Source: Atopsyche davidsoni (lineage: Eukaryota; Arthropoda; Insecta; Trichoptera; Hydrobiosidae). Taken from it: a stretch of DNA of 64,000 bases. Both the position numbers and the translations under genes were made by a program. The stretch lies in contig JAILWY010000026.1 of NCBI GenBank assembly GCA_022113835.1, positions 13,543,001 to 13,607,000 on the forward strand, written 5' to 3'. Shown piece after piece: positions 12,270 through 26,539 of this stretch. Numbering within the stretch: position 1 is the stretch's first letter; every line of letters starts with the position of its first letter. Under the pieces are notes generated by a model. That model made no database searches and had not been told where the DNA came from. It was given only the letters and a program-made list of their open reading frames with translations.

Positions 12270-15200
12270 CTTGTCTAGACTGTCTTCGTTAATCTATTGT
12301 TACGATTCACGTAATTTCGTAACACGTGTTCGTAGAAGTTCGCTTGAATCGAGGATTGGTTTTATTCCGTAAATTTACAACTAAAAATCGTAAAAAAATA
12401 TGATAAATAAATTTTAACAAATGAACTAAAAGTTTAACAGTGTTTTTATGAATAATAAATACATTGTGTTTAGTAAATCATTGAATATTGATGCAGGCGC
12501 GAGTTTAATTAGATCAATATTGGATTCGCCTATTAAGGCAGAAATCGAACCAGTGAACCGTTGCTTGAGAGTCGACGGTGCACACCAATGAATCAACAGG
12601 TGAACAGTAATATGTAAAACACAACACGATTAGATGATTCACGGACTTGGGTCTTAATACGTTAATCTGTATGAAAATTATTTTCTAGAAGACGTGAGTT
12701 TTCAGATAAAATACCGAATATATATTTAGCATACCTTTTACACAAATGTTTATGAATTTATTGTTATAACTAGAACAAAATAATATTAAATAATAATAAA
12801 CAGACAGACAGGACAGAGCCCAATCAAAAAGTATGCCACATTTAATTATGAATAAGGTCTAATTGGGCTGTATACATCAATTCTACTTCTCTTTGATCTG
12901 TGAATCTTCGCAAATATCATTGTATAATATAACTATATATATATATATTATTATTTATTGAATAACTAAGAAAAAGTTTACACTGTAGAATTTCTCCGCC
13001 CTATTGTAAATTAACGTTCTGGCACCAGAATCAAATTAATAAGTAAACATTTTTAACGTTATAGAATTGAGGTTGAAATTGGTACATATGGATATCCTGT
13101 AAAATCTACGAAGACTTTGATTTTTAGAAGAAACAAGCAAAAGCCAAATATATTTTTGGGTAATATATTGTAAATTCTCGTTTGATCATTTGAGTCATAA
13201 TAAATATATAAATTGTGCGTATCTATAACGGGACTGGCTGGTCAAATAGCAATAATAATATCAGAAATCATAGATTAAATGACACTATCTGTCAATCTGA
13301 AAAATGATGTTTTTATATCCATGCTAGACTGGGACATTTTAGCTCCAATAAACTGAAAGTATGAAGTCTATAATGACACTTCTTAAAGTGAGTAGAAAGT
13401 TGTGAAGGAACAATCAGACAGGTAAGTAGTGAATGTATTTTGTAAATATAACCTAATGGTTAATGAAACTATGCGACAGTCAGAGATATTTTATCCAATG
13501 GAAGCATTTGAAAGCTTATCCTAAATTCAGTAATCTCGCTAATTTTATATATCTTGTACAAATTAAGGTTATATATCTTGTACAAATACATTACAATTTA
13601 ATTAGTATTTTTTCATAATGGCTTTGTAGATAAAACCAACACATTCATAGGTTAAAATATTAAATGTATCTGTATTTTAAAATATTTGTGGCAGAAGAGA
13701 ATTACATTGATACATTGAAAAATAATCATTTATAAGGAAAAATAAGGAATTTGTTTTTTAATACAATGTACAGTATTTTATGAAAACATGCAATTGCATT
13801 GTAATGATGATCAGTAATAACCTCAGGAGCATCTATAAACTAGTAATCGATATTATTGATAATATGAAGGTCTGACATTAAGCTATGCTTGTTGCATAAT
13901 ATATGTGATAAAGAATAAATCTATAGATAAAATTAATTACATAAATATATAATAATCAAATGAAGTCACAAAGTGTATTGAAATAAACCACACTTATTTA
14001 ATAGTTTTCATTATTTATAGAGCTATTAAAAATAAATGAATAGATAATTAAACTTATAACAATTTCAGAAAGTTAAGTCTACGAATTTTATATGTTTTCA
14101 CATCCTATATGAAGTCTAAATTCTAAATGCTTCTTTAAGGCGATTAAAATAAATGTTAACCTTTAGAGTTTGGACATTGAAATCATGTTTACTTAAAATT
14201 GTTTCGCTGTTAAATACTAGATATTTTAACCATTAAGTTGTAGAATTGATTAAAAATTATAGCAAAATTGTAGAGTAGTAAGATTTGATGCAAATAAATA
14301 TAGATATTTTTTTAAACCAAATAGTTTAAGGTCGTTTTTCATAGCTATTATAATTTTTTCTGTAAAATAAACTGTGCAATAGTATACAAACAAATACGTT
14401 TTATATGTAGACAATGAGAAAATAAACGTACGTGGATATTTTAAGTGATATTTTTATCTCACACGAATATCGAATGATTCAGAGTGACGGTGGAGCAACG
14501 GTAGAAAAATCGTTGTTAAATAAATAACTTACCAAATGTCAGTCGTTGGGGGTCAAAACCAGAAATGTTTTCAGGGTTATATTTTAGTTTAAAACAAGTC
14601 ATTTAATGTCTATTTCACATTTGTAAACAATATTTTTACCATGACAAATATTTTTTATTGTGTCAGTAAACGTCAATTCGGTAACAATAGACAATTTTGA
14701 ATAAGTATCCCAGAATACACCATAGACAAATATAAGATTATAATTTTTAAAAATGACAAAATGTTAAACAATTAATAAAGCTACCAACTCGTTGAAATAC
14801 AACATAATGCAAATATTTTATTTTAGAATTAAAACCTGTGCCAGTATCTTGTCAAAATCACCGGTCATTTATTAATAAAGGTTTAAAAATAAATAATTCA
14901 TTACTAATGTCAAATAATTATTCTAGGTCTTCATGTTCTCCAAAGCCAGAAAAACGATTCCAAAGTTGAAACAATGTAAGTACTTATATATACCACATCA
15001 CAACAATGAACTTAATTGCTAAAAGCTTTTTGGTAGTAAGAAAACAATCTATATAAAATTAAATAATCCCTTTCACTACGAAGAGTAGCTAATATTTTTA
15101 AAAATAATTTTCATATTCACCAAACGGACATTCCCTTCTGATGAAACCCAAACATGACAATGGTGAGATGGTTTCAATTTAGAAAGTTGTCAGTCTAATG

Positions 15201-16200
15201 TTAAAAGAAAAATGTCTTGCATGAAAAATTAAAGAGAATAGTATTTTTTTCACTGACATGTAATAGTTTCTAATAATACATTAATCTTGCTTAAAAAAAA
15301 TATTTTTATTTTTATTAAATATGTTAAATCTCCCAAATAGTGTATATTATGCGAAACACAATTTTAACACAGGATCATGGGCTTGATTATTGTTTTTGAT
15401 CTTAAGAAGAGTAAAAGTATTACAACACTTTGGTTTTGTTATTCAATCTCTTAACACTCAACCATTTGATGGTTTATATTTAAAATAGCAAACCCAATGT
15501 GTGAATGCAGTTATAACTAACTGTTAGTTCGAAAAATAAGTTAGGACAGAAGAAGATATTTCATTAGCAAATGGATTTCCATAAAGCAAAAAGAAAGAAA
15601 GTAAAAAATATATAAGAGAACTTGACTGACTATTCTAATAAAATAACCATATTTCAGTTTATAGGGAATTTTCATCAGGAAAGAAAGTATTCAGTCACAT
15701 TTTCACCTATGGTTTATGTTATCTGATCAATTATGTAATATAACCCAAATAAATTGGCAGTACTTGGGCCTATATCATATTTATTATTACACGAAAGTCT
15801 GAAATAACTTAATTATAGTATATTTAACGGATAAAGATTTTTTTAAAAGGAAGTTCAAGAATATAATAAATGCTTTTAAACCAAATGAGTGTAAAAATGT
15901 TTATTATCAAATATGAAACAATGGTTTGATAATTATACAAGTATTATATTATTATGTAATTTTTGTTTTAAAGAATAGTACAATTCATTAAGAAAGTTTA
16001 ATAAAATACTTAAAGTTATGCTATCTATATATTAAACAATTAAAAATACTGATCTATGAAAGATTAGGTATGGATGATCATATTGTATGTGACAATTCAA
16101 AGAAAAAAATACTGAGCTTCAACGTTAGTAGTGCTCTTTATTGTTAAAAAGCATCCTCCACTAGGGAACTGGAGAAGGGACTTAAATAATAGTTTTTTGT
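12270..16200. other. AT-rich non-coding DNA
   Basis: Nearly 4 kb with no open frame of note and no repeat terminus recognised. It forms the upstream flank of the methyltransferase gene. A short duplicated phrase (TATATCTTGTACAAAT) occurs at about 13547-13588. Confidence 0.55.
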
Positions 16201-16368
16201 ATGCTGAGACTGGAATTTGGAGCAGAGATGAAGAAGAAAGGTATTTCAACGATTGCTCAGGTTGAAATTATTAATCTGGTTTTTACTAAGATGTGTGAAT
16301 CCTCAAATATACCTTTTCAGTTTCATTCGGAGGCAACATATCAAAAAGTGACTGACAAATTAAGGTAA
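16201..16368 (+). CDS. small coding-like frame of 55 codons, unidentified
   Basis: An ATG at 16201 opens a 55-codon frame ending TAA at 16366-16368. Its mixed composition (MLRLEFGAEM at the start; charged, Cys- and Tyr-containing residues near the end) differs from the Phe/Asn/Ile/Lys-heavy chance frames around it. The last codon overlaps a donor-like AAG|GTAATA at 16364-16365, and a CAG preceded by pyrimidines sits at 16318-16320, so it could be one or two exons of a larger gene or a remnant of a retrocopy. It lies 437 bp upstream of the methyltransferase start on the same strand. I cannot assign a family; chance remains possible. Confidence 0.25.
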   Translation: MLRLEFGAEMKKKGISTIAQVEIINLVFTKMCESSNIPFQFHSEATYQKVTDKLR

Positions 16369-16805
16369 TACAATCAATTTATCATAGTTTGATAAATAAA
16401 ATGTGTTTAATGACAAATCAAAGAAAAAAGATGTTACCAAATCCATATTATTTGCCAGATCCTAGACGGCTATAACGGCTTTATAAAATTTCCATGTATT
16501 ATCCACGAAAATTGTCTTATTGTTTTAGAAGATTAATACACTTTATAAATTCAATTTTCTATAAAATAATAATTTTTAGTGGAATGCGAATGATAAAAGT
16601 CTTGGTTTAAATTATCTTTGCATGAATGTTTCGGGTCTTCAAGAAGTCTACAATAGCACCAGAGATATTAGTACCATAGACAGTGAAACGTCATGTGGTA
16701 TTTATAACATAACCTCAAATTCATACGTCACACCGTTAACAAAATGCCTGGTTAAACATGTTAGTTGTGATTGCTTTACAAATAAAGGGGTAATATTGTT
16801 ATAAA

Positions 16806-19507
<2,702 letters not shown>

Positions 19508-19533
19508 TATAAGCTTTGATTAAATTTATTTTT

Positions 19534-19539
19534 AATAAA
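19534..19539 (+). terminator. polyadenylation signal AATAAA of Mettl1
   Basis: AATAAA lies 27 bp after the stop codon at 19505-19507, which implies a very short 3' UTR. AT-rich sequence makes AATAAA common by chance, but this is the first copy after the stop. Confidence 0.6.
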
Positions 19540-20124
19540 TCTTTAGTTCCGATTACAACTATTGTATTTTTGTTTCGTGCTGAATATACATTTTTAAATC
19601 AATTTTTTTGAGGTACTGCAAGATGTGAATTCTTATGATGTTACACATATTATTTGATAGGTCTATAGGTCATATAAATTATCTTTGTAAAACATTCTTA
19701 TTGTCAAATAAGATAAAATAAGAATAAAATATTCCTACAGATTATAAATTGAAATTACATAAATATATAGAATTTGCAAGCTTGTCCATGCTATTTATGT
19801 CAAATTGACTTACATGGTGAATTAAGTATAGCATACGATTGCAAGTTAAGTATTACTAGCTTACTTGGTGAAAGGGACTTCGTGGGATGCTCACAATTTC
19901 TAACTACTACTACGCACAGACTGACTGCAGTGGTCTAAGAAGCTTTAAAGTTTGACATATTTAAAAAATAAAATTCATGAGTTGCTATGGTTATATGAAA
20001 TATAAGGCTGAATTGTAAATGTGGAATGCAGCAGTATTTTGACTGGAAGGGTAAGTAAATATTTTGTTGTACTAATCGATACATCAATATTTTTTCAGGT
20101 TTAGATTCAGGTTATCCTTTAGTA
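19540..20124. other. AT-rich intergenic DNA
   Basis: Non-coding stretch between the methyltransferase gene and the decayed hAT element. No feature recognised. Confidence 0.5.
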
Positions 20125-21530
20125 CAGGGGTGGCCAACCCAAATGACCTCGCAGCTACTTTGGTAAAGGATTATAACTCCGCGGGCCGCATATAAAATTA
20201 TATATCCCCGCATTAGATTTAGATACACATAATGAGTTATTATTATTCTTACATATAAACATAGATTATAAAGGTACATTGTAAAGAAATATATCACACC
20301 TAAAATCAAATATATAAATATAAATGAATTAAAAAACATGAAATCATTTAAAAATATTTCTTTTACTTGTGCGATATTTGTTTCTCCACTCTTTCACTTA
20401 GGTTTTGCAAATCGATCTCAATTTGGGTATTTGTTATGTTTGAGCGTGTTTTGTGTTTGGTCAATTTCATTATCGAAAAAAAACGATTTGGAGGTGTAAG
20501 TTGAACCAAAAGCACTAACTTTTTGTGCCAAATTTCTCAAATTTAAAAATTTATCTTTTATAACGTAAGTGTTATAAAAATCTATTTTAGATTCTGATGT
20601 TTCAAAAATATGGTTGAATTCAATATTGCTTTGTAAGTCAACCAGTTCCATTTGGAGATATTCTGGGGCCGACTCAATTTCAATATAAAAGGGAGATGAA
20701 TATATTTTTAAAAAAATGTTGTATCTGTCTAACTCTAAATTACTAAATCAGCTTTCAAAAGCAGCTGTAAGTTTTCTTATTTCTTTTGCATATTTAATGT
20801 AATTGTTACATTTTGATTTGTTACATGATTAATTTGAGTTATTACTTTTCAATTCCGATTCGAATAACAACAATTTCTTCTGAAATACTTTGTGTGATTA
20901 AATGTATCGATTATAAGGTTATCTTTTCCTTGAAATTATATATTTAATTGATTAAGTTTTCCCACAATATCCGACAATATCAGCTTAAAAGCACAAATCT
21001 TATAACCACTCATTATTTCTTAATTCTGGTACAGGTCTTTGCTTATCATTCATAAACAAGTCAATTTCTTCTCGCAACTTATAAAACCGCTGTAAACATC
21101 TTCCACGATTTAACCACTTGACTTGACTGAAGTATACAATGTCAACATATTGAGAATCGAATTCTTTCAGGAACTCCTTTAATTGTCGATGCAGAAGTGC
21201 ATGTGATCGAATGTAATTCACTGTTTTTATAACTACTTGGATAACACAATCCATCGATAATACTTGGGCACATAAATTTTGTTGATGAATCAAACAGTGG
21301 ATTATAATTAAATCCTCTCTTTTGGAGCCATTGCTAGTTTTTGGTTGGATTCTATTTTATCGATTATATATTATATAGTAATTTTATAGCTCTCTTTTCT
21401 TCACCTATCATAGCAGGTCTTCCGTTAGTTGATATTCCAGAAAGTATTTCTAAATCCAAGTTGTTTTCGCATAAACAGTTTTTAACAGCATGGAAAACAT
21501 ATTTTCCTATTGTATTAACATTTATTTAAG
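20125..21530 (-). mobile_element. decayed autonomous hAT-superfamily transposon
   Basis: The left end at 20125 begins CAGGGGTGGCCAACCC, a terminus typical of hAT (Charlie-like) elements. The following kilobase encodes, on the minus strand, a hAT transposase of the GTF2IRD2/ZBED type. The right terminus and a target duplication are not found, so the element is 5'-truncated relative to its gene or too diverged to see its end; 21530 is only the limit of protein similarity. Confidence 0.75.
20418..21530 (-). pseudogene. hAT transposase pseudogene (GTF2IRD2/ZBED-like)
   Basis: Reading the minus strand downwards, three blocks resemble hAT transposases in the right order: about 21529-21365 (including LSGISTNGRPAMIGEEK, where the family has a Asp-Gly-x-Pro-Ala-Met motif), 21293-21000 (including VKWLNRGRCLQRFYKLREEI), and 20651-20418 (including NLRNLAQKVSAFGSTYTS, matching the C-terminal dimerisation region). 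The stretch 20999-20652 retains similarity (QFQGKDNLI) but has several stops. The invariant-type Asp is Asn in the first block. Frame changes, stops and a missing N-terminal zinc finger make it non-functional. No host domestication is suggested. Confidence 0.85.
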
Positions 21531-22439
21531 TAAATATGATTTGTCAAGGCAAATATATTATATGTAGTATTTATTTAATCTGTTCTCTTTTATTTAAAAT
21601 ATATCAAATATTTATTTGATTTTTGATAATAATAATATATTTAATAATTTTTAAATTAGATAGACCTGACCTCAAAAAAAAATTAAAATTTCTAGATTAA
21701 ATATCACACAAGGCCTTAACATATAGGTGATTAAGAATATTATGAAAGTATTTATTTATATTAATTACGCTACATTTAGGATTAATTTGTATTTTAAAAA
21801 TTAAGGTTTTTATTTATTTCAATAATGAAATTATTGATCTATGGATTTGTTAGCTCTTTGAAACTAAATATTATTAAAGCACTTACTTTCGGGTTTTTTT
21901 TAGATATATAATTTATTTAATATTTAAGTTGGTGGATAAGTATATCAATGATTTACAGTTTTAATAGATTGAATGGTTAATCTTGGAATTCTAGTGTGGT
22001 AACATGGTAGAAGCATTCACCCTTGATATAGTACCAAATCGACTATACTGAACATCCACGAGCAGCCAACATGATAGAGGGAGAGAGAGAAAGCTAGAAT
22101 GAGAGAGGTATAGGTAATTATGTTTTTGAATTTATTTATTGGTGATTTATAGATACAATGGCAGTTCAAATGTTTCAAAACATGAATTTTAATTTGTGTG
22201 AAATTCCAAACGAGTAAAAATTGATAATGCATTATCAATGAATTCGACATGTCGTGTTTTTTTTTTTAAATTAACATTAGTGCCATCATGTCAATATTTT
22301 GATACAACAGCATTGTCGCAAAGATTATAAGAATATAAAAAAAAAATAATTTTACAAATCTAGCCCCCGAATAAACTCTGCAATAAAAATTATCTCGCTC
22401 AGAATACAACAAACAAAAAACACTTCACGGATAACAAGC
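21531..22439. other. AT-rich DNA with a short purine repeat
   Basis: No gene recognised. A GA-rich run at about 22075-22096 is the only simple repeat of note. Frames on either strand are short and AT-driven. Confidence 0.5.
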
Positions 22440-22700
22440 CAGTGGCGTCCGCATCAAAAGGCCGTCCGGGGCCGGGGGAGGGGAGGGGAGGGGAGGGGAG
22501 CGGTGCAATGGAGCGTCCCCCCGCGGCTTACCCTTTAATTACAAGTCGTAAATTAGCCGAATGTTCGATATAACGCGATAGTGTCTCAGACGTGACAAAA
22601 TTTAGTGCCCTTCAAGCGGCTCTGGCGGAGTTGCTGCCTCAAACGTCGGCTCGCCCCCCGCGGCCCACCCCCTCCCACATGCCGCACCGCCAGGGCTGCT
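22440..22700. other. GC-rich island with G-quadruplex repeat
   Basis: A CpG-rich block that includes four or more GGGGA units at about 22474-22500, followed by C-rich sequence near 22650-22680. It has no coding frame of interest. It belongs to the series of GC-rich islands that continues to the right edge and may be regulatory. Confidence 0.45.
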
Positions 22701-24239
22701 AGCGTTTAAATTAATTATTTTATATCTCTGTACACGGTGAAAGATGTAAAATATTTATGCTAAAAATAAACCCCAGTCTGGTCACCAGTCGGCGACAGAG
22801 AGGAAACCGGGGAACAAGTGTTTTTTGGTGACTCATTCGAGCCTTCGTTCCAGGATGTTTGGAGCAAAGCATCCTACTGTACAAATTTAAAGGAGTCTCA
22901 ATTAAAATGGTGAATTCCTAATTTTTTCTCTATAAAAAAAATCAAGTCGATTTGTAAACTATTGAAATACATATTTCATAAAAAAAAAATGTGGACATAA
23001 AACCATGAATAAAAAACAAAAAAAAGATGTGCGATAGCTTTGATTGTAATCAAATCAATATTGCACCCGTAATAAATTACATATTTAAATCTAAGGCCAT
23101 GTACATTCTTTCCATAGTACTCGTACATTCAAAATAAAATCTTTTTTTATATTTATTATACAATTATACAAATTTGTTTTGCAAAAAACGAAGCTTCTAT
23201 TTAGTATACACACAGTGAAATCTTTGAAATTATACAAAGCTATGTAGTGATTTTGAATTGAATATAATTATTATATATGTGTCGCGGGTGCCAGCCCTGC
23301 TCTAGGGTTGACGGGGGAGGATGTTGAGGGGGAAAAATTGAAATGATTTGTGGCCGTTAAGATCAAACATTGTTTGGAGCTGATAAAATAATGAACAGCC
23401 AACTAAAAAGGAAGCGTCAGAAACTCTACCAGAGCCCAGAGATTGTTTGTATTTTTAAAAGATCAATCATAATGAAGAATATTGAAGAAAAAGCAACAAA
23501 GCATACATCGTGAAAGTTATTTAAACAAATATATTTCAATAAAAAATCGTAGAAATCTTATTTTATAAAAATTATTACCTAAGATTTTTATATACTGCTA
23601 AAAAAACTATATTGATAGTGAAATTTAAATCTGAACAAATAATTTGTACGTTATTAAAATAATAAAAAAAAAACATAATAGTCGATGCAGGGTCTCATAA
23701 CAAATATAGAAAGAAAAATATTGTCCTATACAAGATACGTAGATTTTTTGAAAATGTTGTAATATAATATTGTAATAAAAAATATATTTAGATATACAAG
23801 ACCATACAAATCTTTATTGATGAAATAAACGGTACGTCATTAATATTTGGGTCACAAAGTTACTTAAAATAAAAATACTGTAGCATCGATATTATTATCC
23901 AAATCAAACAATACAGGAGGAAAGGGTATACGAACAAAAGCTGACTGAAATTCGCCGATAATCCCGCGTATGGGCTGAATAAAATAATCCCACGGACGCG
24001 TCAATAAAAAAAGTATGTTGATAAAACCGTCTTATTTACCTTCCTTCCAATTCCATATTGAGCATAAAATAAAATTTATACAAACCCCAAAAAACTTTAC
24101 ACAAAAACCTCCCATAGATTATGCTAAATTGTTTCCCTTTCCCGAAATTCCTTTCCGTATCTTGGCGTACATCTGTAAATTCGCGAACAATATCAAACAT
24201 GATGAACAAAAATAACGTGTATGCGCATAAAATATTTTA
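22701..24239. other. AT-rich non-coding DNA
   Basis: No gene, repeat terminus or tandem array recognised apart from a small GC-richer patch near 23280-23340. Confidence 0.5.
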
Positions 24240-24760
24240 CTCATTTAGCTCTACCCCATTTTCGTACGGGTAGTACTTGCAAATTCGTTTTTCGGCCATA
24301 AATATTCACCGGGCTGACAGTCGGTATCGCTTCTGCGGAGGCATCCACGGCGAAAGCAGGCAATTCGTATGCGCGGCTCGGCCCGCTCACCTCAAGATGG
24401 CGGTGCCACTGTCAGTCAAAACGTAGACGTTATCTTCGAATGGCTCCGGCGGATATATTCGCTGGAGATGAGCGCGCGTTACGGAGCAGAGGCGGCCCCG
24501 AGTCTGATGCCGTGATGCCGTGATGCCGTGATGCCGTGATGCTGTGATGCTCTGATGCTCGGGCGAGGCCGTGATTTCTCCCGCGGGGTTAACGCAGAAG
24601 CGCGTTTGAGTTTTATGCCGGCAAAGATAACAGTATTTTCCGCGCAGTCGGCGCGGGCCGCTCTCGAGGAAATATATACGCGAGCGTGTGCCGCTTCTCT
24701 CGCGAGCGTAATGATAAATCGGGGAATTGGATGCGAGTGCTATATTCGCGTCACAGAGGG
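24240..24760. other. GC-rich island, possible regulatory element
   Basis: CpG-rich block with alternating AT motifs such as CCATAAATATTCAC near 24298 and TATATTCGC near 24455. It contains the 8-bp tandem repeat listed separately. An open frame from 24555 runs 174 codons through it to 25079, but starts inside the tandem repeat and matches no family, so it is not called. Confidence 0.4.
24505..24560 (+). repeat. 8-bp tandem repeat, seven units
   Basis: Seven head-to-tail copies of TGATGCCG, the last three drifting to TGATGCTG and TGATGCTC. An 8-bp unit shifts frame, so it argues against coding function across this block. Confidence 0.9.
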
Positions 24761-25359
24761 AAAGCGACTTTTATCTTTAATTGTGTTTTCTTTGTACGGC
24801 GTCGATCGTTCTCCGAGAGCCTTTGTGAATACGCCTGACCATATTCACAATAGCAGCCCGTCACGCCGACAGAATCTCCCTATATTTCACGAGAGGTTTA
24901 TTGTATTACTTTGCACATTATGTGAAATGTACCAAATTTTCTTATCGTTTTCTGTATATTATTTAGTAAGGTCACATCTCCCTCTCACAACTCGCAGCTA
25001 CCGGTCATTGAATCTACCTCTATTTTTTTTCCACAATAACCAAGTAAATTTGTTCAATAAATACGTGTACAAGTGTTGATGAAATTAGTTTTTATTGTAG
25101 ATTTGAGCACGCACCTGTTGGGAGAGCATATGTTGATTGCATAATTGAATTTCTAATTACCGCATTATTTCACACGCGTAATCCGCGAAACTAATAAGAC
25201 CCCTAAGCGAATATGATTAACACACCTAAAAACAATAAATGAGCAATACGGCGTCGTAAAAACAAACGATCCTGAAAATGGCTTCTATTTCAGGGGAGTC
25301 TAATGCAAAAGGTTTGTTTTATGGCAAGATGGTTCAGTTTCTGTAATAATCAGAACTAA

Positions 25360-26260
25360 TGCGGTCGCCGCTTAAGGGTAGCCGAGTAATGGCATTATCC
25401 GGGGCGCAGGAAGTCACGGATGCGTCAGCTGGGATGATGGGCCGCCCGGCCCGCCCTCCCGCTCCTCGGGGCGAGCGTATCGATTGCCACGGCAGCTGAT
25501 TACAATTAAACCCGAGGATTCCGCTTATTTATTTTAGGAGCGTGGACAGAAAACTTTCATTGTGACAATAACAGCGAAAACTTGTATTATTAATTCAACT
25601 CGTGATCATTGCATGTAATATTTTTGGACGGTTTCAATAAAATACTGCCGTATGCTACGTATACTCTGCTACAAGATTTTTAAAGGTCTGAAACTATGAT
25701 TTGCTTTGAATGCACAATGAGTATTGCGATGCTTCGTCTCACAAGGTGTTGAAAGAAAAAATAATCATTTGAGTCCTGCATGATTATTCATATGAATATC
25801 AGTCGAAAGTATTTGGTATTCTAAGGGTAGCGCAGGCCGGAGGGAGCCCCAGAGCAGTCGCGAGCTGCCGACTCACCTCGCAGCCGCCGTGCACTTCTCG
25901 GCGAGTTCCGAGTCCGCGTGCAGGTCGGTCTGAGCACTGAACGTGAAATATATCTCGTAAGATAATAAAGTTGGCGGTGGCGGTGGCGGTGGCGGTGGCG
26001 GGGTGCTTAACGCCTCCCAAGATGGCTGTTAGAGGAGCCCGGCCGCCGGGCCGCCTAATTCGCGCCATAATTAGCGTTTGCTCTACCTCATTATTAGCAC
26101 ATGAATTATTGTAATTGCGCCCAGAGTTATAAGTTTGGCCGAACTGTTTTTCTGGCACACCCGGTGGGAGAGTCGCGGTGATATAGGAGGCGCCGTGCAG
26201 GTGGCCGCCGTGAGAGGATGCTCGAGTCGTGTTCGGAGGTGAAATGTTACTCTGGGAATA
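25360..26260. other. two GC-rich islands (about 25360-25520 and 25800-26260)
   Basis: Both are CpG-rich within AT-rich DNA. The second includes a (GGTGGC)n tract at 25973-26003 and the phrase CGCCATAATTAGCG near 26060, which contains a TAATTA homeodomain-type core. No coding frame has recognisable similarity. Confidence 0.4.
25973..26003 (+). repeat. (GGCGGT)n hexanucleotide repeat
   Basis: About five GGCGGT units followed by a G-tract, within a GC-rich island. Confidence 0.85.
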
Positions 26261-26327
26261 CCGCGTGTTTTATTTCGCATTAAAGGGCACATTTTACTGA
26301 GGTAAAAAAAAAAAAAAAAAAACTTAA

Positions 26328-26539
26328 GGTACTTGTTTTTTATCCGACCACCAAAAAACTTGCACCTAACCTTTTTTTTTTAACCTAACCTAACCCAACC
26401 CAACGAATCGAGCGGTCATGGAAATCTGCAATGAACGAAATAAACGCCACAACGGGACTCATCGTCATATGATAGATTCTTATCTCTGCGAGTACATGTA
26501 CATTAAAAAAAATTGGTGGTCGGATAAAAAACAAGTACC
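26328..26539. mobile_element. MITE-like element with perfect 26-bp inverted repeats
   Basis: The left arm 26328-26353 and right arm 26514-26539 are perfect reverse complements over 26 bp (GGTACTTG at the outer end). The 160-bp core is unrelated to a transposase. TTAA precedes the left arm directly, and a TTAA also lies four bases beyond the right arm, so a TTAA target is possible but not exact. A run of about 19 A precedes the element at 26304-26322. The core includes the CCTAA repeat described separately. Confidence 0.7.
26364..26405. repeat. short CCTAA (TTAGG-type) repeat
   Basis: AACCTAACCTAACCC followed by degenerate CCAAC units, next to an isolated ACCTAACC and a T-tract. TTAGG is the usual arthropod telomere repeat. 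Only two to three perfect units are present, so this is a small internal array or a coincidence, not a telomere. Confidence 0.5.

Noticed and set aside
16622..16804. 60-codon frame directly before the Mettl1 start
   Set aside because: Low-complexity mixture without similarity; ends at the TAA two bases before the ATG and is probably upstream non-coding sequence.
24555..25079. 174-codon plus frame
   Set aside because: It starts within an 8-bp tandem repeat, has no recognisable domain, and its second half is AT-noise.
26364..26405. Telomere or subtelomere
   Set aside because: Only two to three perfect CCTAA units inside a MITE-like element.
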